Below are positions 11,637 to 14,275 of a stretch of 14,275 bases of DNA, one piece after another. The position numbers were made by a program, and so were the translations under genes. This stretch comes from Bacteroidota bacterium (lineage in GTDB: Bacteria; Bacteroidota; Bacteroidia; Chitinophagales; Chitinophagaceae). Below the pieces are notes generated by a model, which was not told the DNA's origin, ran no database searches, and saw only the letters and a program-made list of their open reading frames with translations. The stretch is from NCBI GenBank assembly GCA_028876035.1, contig JAGWTK010000058.1:1-14275 (forward strand), written 5' to 3'. Positions within the stretch are counted from its first letter, which is position 1. Each line of letters begins with the position of its first letter.

Positions 11637-14275
11637 ATGAGAAGAATTGCTTTACTGGCAGCACACCTGCTGCTGTTTACTATCCTGGCCAATGCACAGC
11701 TAAGGAATGTAAGCGGACAGGTAAAAGACGATAAGGGCAATCCTGTGCCCTTTGCCACCGTGAAAGTGAAAGGCGGAACGACCGCTGTAGCCGCCGATCA
11801 GAACGGACAATTTACCATCCAGGCGCCCGCTAACGCCGTCCTCACCATCAGCGGAGCAGGTTTCGAAAGTCTGGACATTCCTACTGGTACTTCCACCTCG
11901 GTTAGTCCTGTATTGCAGTCACAGGGCAGCATGCAGGAAGTAGTCGTAACGGCATTGGGTATACGCCGTAACAAAAACGAACTCGGTTACGCCGCACAAC
12001 AGGTAGCCGGCGACGAACTCAGCAAAAACAGGAGCAGTAATTTCATTGGTAATTTATCGGGTAAGGTGTCTGGTTTGGAAATACGCCAGAACAATTCATT
12101 GGGCGCTTCTACGAACGTTATTCTCCGTGGTGTTAAATCACTTACCGGCGATAACCAGGCACTGTTCGTAGTGGATGGTGTTCCGTTCAACAACGCCAAT
12201 ACCAACTCCTCGGGCCAGCGCCAGGGCGGTGGCGGGTATGATTACGGTAATGCAGCGGCCGACCTCAACCCCGATGACATCGAATCAATTTCTGTTTTAA
12301 AAGGTGCTGCCGCCAGCGCCTTGTATGGTTCAATTGGTGCCAATGGTGTCATTCTTATTACCACTAAAAAAGGCAAACGCGGATTGGGTATTACTGTAAA
12401 CTCCGGCGTAGTCGTGGGTTCAGTAGATAAATCAACCCTTCCCAAATACCAAACAGAATATGGCGGCGGTTATGGTGCCTACTACGAAGACCCGACGGGC
12501 AGATTTTTTTACCGCGATATCAATGGCGATGGCACCCCGGATCTTGTTACGCCCACCAGTGAAGACGCCTCTTATGGAGCCAAATTTGATCCCAACCTGA
12601 TGGTGTACCAATGGGACGCATTTGACCCCAGTTCCCCTTACTATGGTAAGGCACGTCCCTGGACAGCGGCGGCCAATAATCCAAATACGTTCTTCGAGCA
12701 CCCGGTATCGCTCAACAACAGCGTCTTCATCAACAGCGGATCAGACAAAGGCTCCTTCAAGCTGGGCTATACCCGCAATGATGATAAAGGACTTCTGCCC
12801 AATAGTAAGATCACCAAGAACATCCTCGACTTTGGTGCGACCTATAATATCACACCGCGGCTCACGGCAGGAGCAGCCATCAACTTCGCCAATATCAATG
12901 GCAAGGGTCGTTATGGTACCGGTTATGATGGCGCCAACGCACGTAACGTGATGACCAATTTCAGGGAATGGTTTCAAACGAATGTTGATATCAAAGAACT
13001 GAAGGATGCTTATTTCCGCACGGGTAAAAACGTCACCTGGAACTGGGCCGACCCCGATAATCTTGTACCCATTTTTTGGGACAATCCCTATTTCGTGCGT
13101 TACCAGAATTTCGAAACGGACACGCGTAACCGCTATTTCGGAAATGTGAACCTCAATTACAAAGTCACCGACTGGCTGAATATCCTCGGCAGGGTTTCGG
13201 TAGATAATTATTCAGAGCTGCAGGAAGAAAGAAAAGCCGTTGGTTCGGTTGGCGTTCCCTACTATTCCCGTTTCAACCACAGCTGGAATGAGACCAACTA
13301 TGATCTGCTGCTGAATTTCGATAAAAAAGTATCCAACGATTTCACCGTAAAGGCATTGCTGGGTACCAATATCCGGAAACAGCGTGACCAGAGCATCTTT
13401 GGCATTACCAACGGCGGTTTGTTTGTACCCGGTGTGTATTCACTGAACAATTCGCTCAACGCACCGAATGCACCCACAGAATCAGATCGCCGCCGGGAAG
13501 TGGATGGCGTATTCGGCGGCGCTACGCTCGTTTGGCGCAATATGGTTACACTCGATGGAACCATCCGGAGAGATGCTTCTTCCACCCTTCCAAAGGGAAA
13601 CAATGTATACTACTACCCTTCCGCTTCACTGGGCTTTGCCTTCTCTGAACTGATGAAGGGATCCCCCTGGCTGTCGTATGGTAAAGTGCGCGTGAACTAT
13701 GCGGAAGTGGGCAACGATGCACCCATTTACAGCGTAAACGATGTGTACAATATTCTGCCTCCGATCGGTTCGGTAGGACAAGCAACCGTACCCACGATTA
13801 AGAACAATGCCAACCTGCGGCCGGAGCGGACACGTAGTGCAGAGGCTGGCCTGGAAATGGCCTTCCTCAGAAATCGGTTAGGCTTCGACGTTACCTATTA
13901 CCAGACAAAGACCATCGACCAGATTGTACCCGTTACCCTGTCTACTTCTACCGGTTATTCCGCTTATTACCTCAACAGCGGTACCGTCCAGAACAAGGGT
14001 ATCGAACTGAGCCTGTACGGCACACCCGTGAAAACACAGGACTTTTCCTGGAACATCAATGTAAACTGGACACGCAACCGCAACAAGGTGCTGGCGCTGT
14101 TCAAGAACGACCAGGGTGAAGAATCGCAAAACCTTGTACTCGGTTCTTTCCAGGGCGGTATTACATTAAACGCGTCCCTCAACCAGCCTTATGGTACACT
14201 GCGTGGTACCAATTTCATTTTTACCAATGGTCAGAGAACCGTGGATGCCGGCGGCGATTACCTGAAAACAGCAAC
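11637..14275 (+). CDS. SusC/RagA-family TonB-linked outer-membrane protein (C-terminus beyond window)
   Basis: An ATG at 11637 opens 879 codons that reach the right edge with no stop. Residues 1-20 are a signal peptide (ending ANA, before Gln21). Residues about 25-95 form a carboxypeptidase-regulatory-like domain (VSGQVKDDKGNPVPFATVKV), and the TonB box is MQEVVVTALG (99-108). The plug domain (about 117-246) includes NLSGKVSGLEIRQ, VILRGVKSL, ALFVVDGVPFNN and the SusC signature VLKGAAASALYGSIGANGVI (220-239). The remainder is the start of the 22-strand barrel; full SusC proteins run to about 1000 residues, so roughly 10-15% is missing. Such transporters import oligosaccharides or peptides with a SusD-like lipoprotein, normally the next gene downstream and here outside the window. 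The substrate is unknown. There is no N-terminal signalling (STN) domain, so regulation by an anti-sigma factor is not indicated. Confidence 0.97.
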   Translation, partial: MRRIALLAAHLLLFTILANAQLRNVSGQVKDDKGNPVPFATVKVKGGTTAVAADQNGQFTIQAPANAVLTISGAGFESLDIPTGTSTSVSPVLQSQGSMQEVVVTALGIRRNKNELGYAAQQVAGDELSKNRSSNFIGNLSGKVSGLEIRQNNSLGASTNVILRGVKSLTGDNQALFVVDGVPFNNANTNSSGQRQGGGGYDYGNAAADLNPDDIESISVLKGAAASALYGSIGANGVILITTKKGKRGLGITVNSGVVVGSVDKSTLPKYQTEYGGGYGAYYEDPTGRFFYRDINGDGTPDLVTPTSEDASYGAKFDPNLMVYQWDAFDPSSPYYGKARPWTAAANNPNTFFEHPVSLNNSVFINSGSDKGSFKLGYTRNDDKGLLPNSKITKNILDFGATYNITPRLTAGAAINFANINGKGRYGTGYDGANARNVMTNFREWFQTNVDIKELKDAYFRTGKNVTWNWADPDNLVPIFWDNPYFVRYQNFETDTRNRYFGNVNLNYKVTDWLNILGRVSVDNYSELQEERKAVGSVGVPYYSRFNHSWNETNYDLLLNFDKKVSNDFTVKALLGTNIRKQRDQSIFGITNGGLFVPGVYSLNNSLNAPNAPTESDRRREVDGVFGGATLVWRNMVTLDGTIRRDASSTLPKGNNVYYYPSASLGFAFSELMKGSPWLSYGKVRVNYAEVGNDAPIYSVNDVYNILPPIGSVGQATVPTIKNNANLRPERTRSAEAGLEMAFLRNRLGFDVTYYQTKTIDQIVPVTLSTSTGYSAYYLNSGTVQNKGIELSLYGTPVKTQDFSWNINVNWTRNRNKVLALFKNDQGEESQNLVLGSFQGGITLNASLNQPYGTLRGTNFIFTNGQRTVDAGGDYLKTA

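Noticed and set aside
1..14275. Insertion sequences, CRISPR arrays, tRNA genes, prophage or defence genes
   Set aside because: No transposase, regularly spaced repeats, tRNA-like cloverleaf or phage/defence domain was seen on either strand.

Overview
The window looks like a chromosomal segment of a member of Bacteroidota, most likely the family Chitinophagaceae. The pointers are a SusC/RagA-type TonB-dependent outer-membrane protein, a FadL/OmpP1-type porin, lipoproteins with Bacteroidota-style signal peptides, a eukaryote/archaeal-type prolyl-tRNA synthetase, small double-helix membrane proteins of the Bacteroidota 'CCC motif' type, TAnnTTTG-like promoter elements and a lack of clear Shine-Dalgarno sequences. 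The family-level placement is inference. No mobile element, CRISPR array, tRNA or rRNA was seen.

Region 1 (3-5988) is a membrane-associated MoxR cluster. Five tightly packed minus-strand genes, in transcription order, encode a SpoIIM-like integral membrane protein, a DUF4129 protein, a DUF4350 lipoprotein, a MoxR-family AAA+ ATPase and a DUF58 protein cut by the left edge. Junctions are 8-base and 4-base overlaps followed by gaps of 2 and 3 bases, so they should form one translationally coupled operon. An RDD-family membrane protein is transcribed divergently from a 119-base AT-rich region. The set suggests a MoxR ATPase acting on a membrane/periplasmic complex through the vWA-like DUF58 partner, but no substrate or catalytic domain other than the ATPase is visible.

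Region 2 (6001-8580) is a second minus-strand operon: proS, then a DUF2752 protein, then two tandem paralogous small membrane proteins. Its last gene converges on the RDD gene with only 12 bases between stop codons. The proS leader contains a 16-bp interrupted hairpin and an imperfect direct repeat whose second copy abuts the proS start codon.

Region 3 (8744-11291) lies on the plus strand: a Tyr/Asn/Gly-rich lipoprotein, a strong intrinsic terminator, a FadL/OmpP1-like outer-membrane protein that begins only 28 bases after that terminator, and a second clear terminator.

Region 4 (11292-14275) holds a SusC/RagA gene running off the right edge. It is preceded by a good Bacteroidota-type promoter and a leader of about 168 bases. 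The leader contains an unreported short ORF (24 codons) whose stop codon runs directly into a small hairpin plus T-tract, and an upstream segment that can pair with that hairpin. This resembles a leader-peptide attenuator controlling a nutrient-uptake transporter and is the most interesting candidate for an undescribed regulatory system here.
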